Positions 7,368-7,500 of a DNA stretch of 7,500 nt are shown piece by piece. The stretch is from NCBI GenBank assembly GCA_036501345.1, contig DASYAN010000242.1:1-7500 (forward strand), in the 5' to 3' direction. Positions within the stretch are counted from its first letter, which is position 1, and every line of letters begins with the position of its first letter. Source of the DNA: DASYAN01 sp036501345 (GTDB lineage: Bacteria; Chloroflexota; Ktedonobacteria; Ktedonobacterales; Ktedonobacteraceae). Below the pieces are notes generated by a model that was not told where the DNA came from, searched no databases, and saw only the letters and a list, made by a program, of their open reading frames with translations. The position numbers and the translations under genes are program-made.

Positions 7368-7453
7368 TTGGCTGAAACTTCGGACGCAAATCCTGGGCTG
7401 AGGCCCCCTTGGTCGAAGTTTCAGCCAAAAAATGTTTGGGTGAAAGTTCGACC
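7368..7453. repeat. Cluster of three ~19-bp repeats (+, -, +) with a long palindrome upstream of tnpA
   Basis: The unit is close to TTTGGSTGAAASTTCGACC. Copy A lies at about 7367-7385 (plus orientation), copy B at 7411-7429 (minus) and copy C at 7435-7453 (plus). A and B share a perfect 15-bp inverted repeat (7368-7382 with 7414-7428). B and C form a palindrome with 19-bp arms matching at 17 positions and a 5-nt spacer; both mismatches are G opposite G. The cluster sits 23-108 bp upstream of tnpA, where Tn3 elements carry terminal repeats and often resolution sites or operators. No copies were seen near the recombinase gene. Confidence 0.75.
7370..7407 (-). mobile_element. Candidate Tn3-type terminal inverted repeat (tnpA side)
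   Basis: Read on the minus strand, a segment of exactly 38 bp starts GGGGCCTCAGCC at 7407 and ends AAGTTTCAGCC at 7370. It lies outside the 5' end of tnpA with GGGG at its outer edge. Length, orientation, position and the GGGG tip all fit Tn3-family terminal repeats. The inner third coincides with repeat copy A. No partner repeat was found on the left, and the usual TAAG-like inner end is absent, so this remains tentative. Confidence 0.4.
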
Positions 7454-7500
7454 TCATTTCGGAGAGGGGTTCTCTGGTTCGTCGGAAGAGGGCTGTTTTT

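Noticed and set aside
7466..7500. GGGGTTCTCTGG as the left end of another Tn3 element running rightwards
   Set aside because: Only the GGGGT tip fits; the rest of the element lies outside the window and there is no partner to compare.

Overview
The window looks like accessory DNA of a moderate-GC environmental bacterium. The WD40-repeat fragment, the TIR/ROK content and the DUF4158-type Tn3 transposase fit a large-genome soil lineage such as Ktedonobacteria (Chloroflexota). That assignment rests on gene style only and is weak. No tRNA, rRNA or CRISPR array was seen.

Layout, left to right. (1) 1-165, minus strand: the end-on remnant of a WD40-repeat protein that starts in the middle of a blade and runs off the left edge. 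(2) 166-448: a non-coding stretch holding three copies of an 11-bp motif. Two opposed copies are separated by 6 bp, which is the geometry of a tyrosine-recombinase core site. A possible promoter overlapping a small dyad follows. (3) 449-1402, plus strand: a complete tyrosine recombinase with all six catalytic residues. (4) 1414-1438: a hairpin between convergent genes. (5) 1449-4147, minus strand: a tight two-gene operon. The upstream gene is an unusual fusion of an N-terminal TIR domain to a C-terminal ROK (sugar kinase/repressor) domain; the downstream gene is an apparently intact ROK sugar kinase (glucokinase-like). (6) 4345-7345, minus strand: a Tn3-family transposase broken into two reading frames by an extra C in a C8 run and by an in-frame TAG. 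Repairing both would give 999 residues, the normal family length. (7) 7346-7500: a cluster of three ~19-bp repeats, two of them forming a near-perfect palindrome, plus a candidate 38-bp terminal inverted repeat starting GGGG.

How the parts may work together (inference). The region may be a decayed Tn3-type unit with a tyrosine recombinase and its site at one end, tnpA at the other, and the TIR-ROK/ROK operon as cargo. No matching left terminal repeat was found, so the unit is unproven. Within the operon the two ROK proteins differ in an informative way. The downstream one keeps the ATP-phosphate loop (DLGGT), the catalytic Asp and the zinc motif. The TIR fusion keeps the sugar and zinc motifs but has lost the GG of the phosphate loop, and its TIR domain has Val where the NADase glutamate is expected. 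The simplest reading is a sugar- or sugar-phosphate-sensing TIR protein paired with a sugar kinase, rather than two active enzymes. This TIR-ROK pair is the most novel-looking part of the window.
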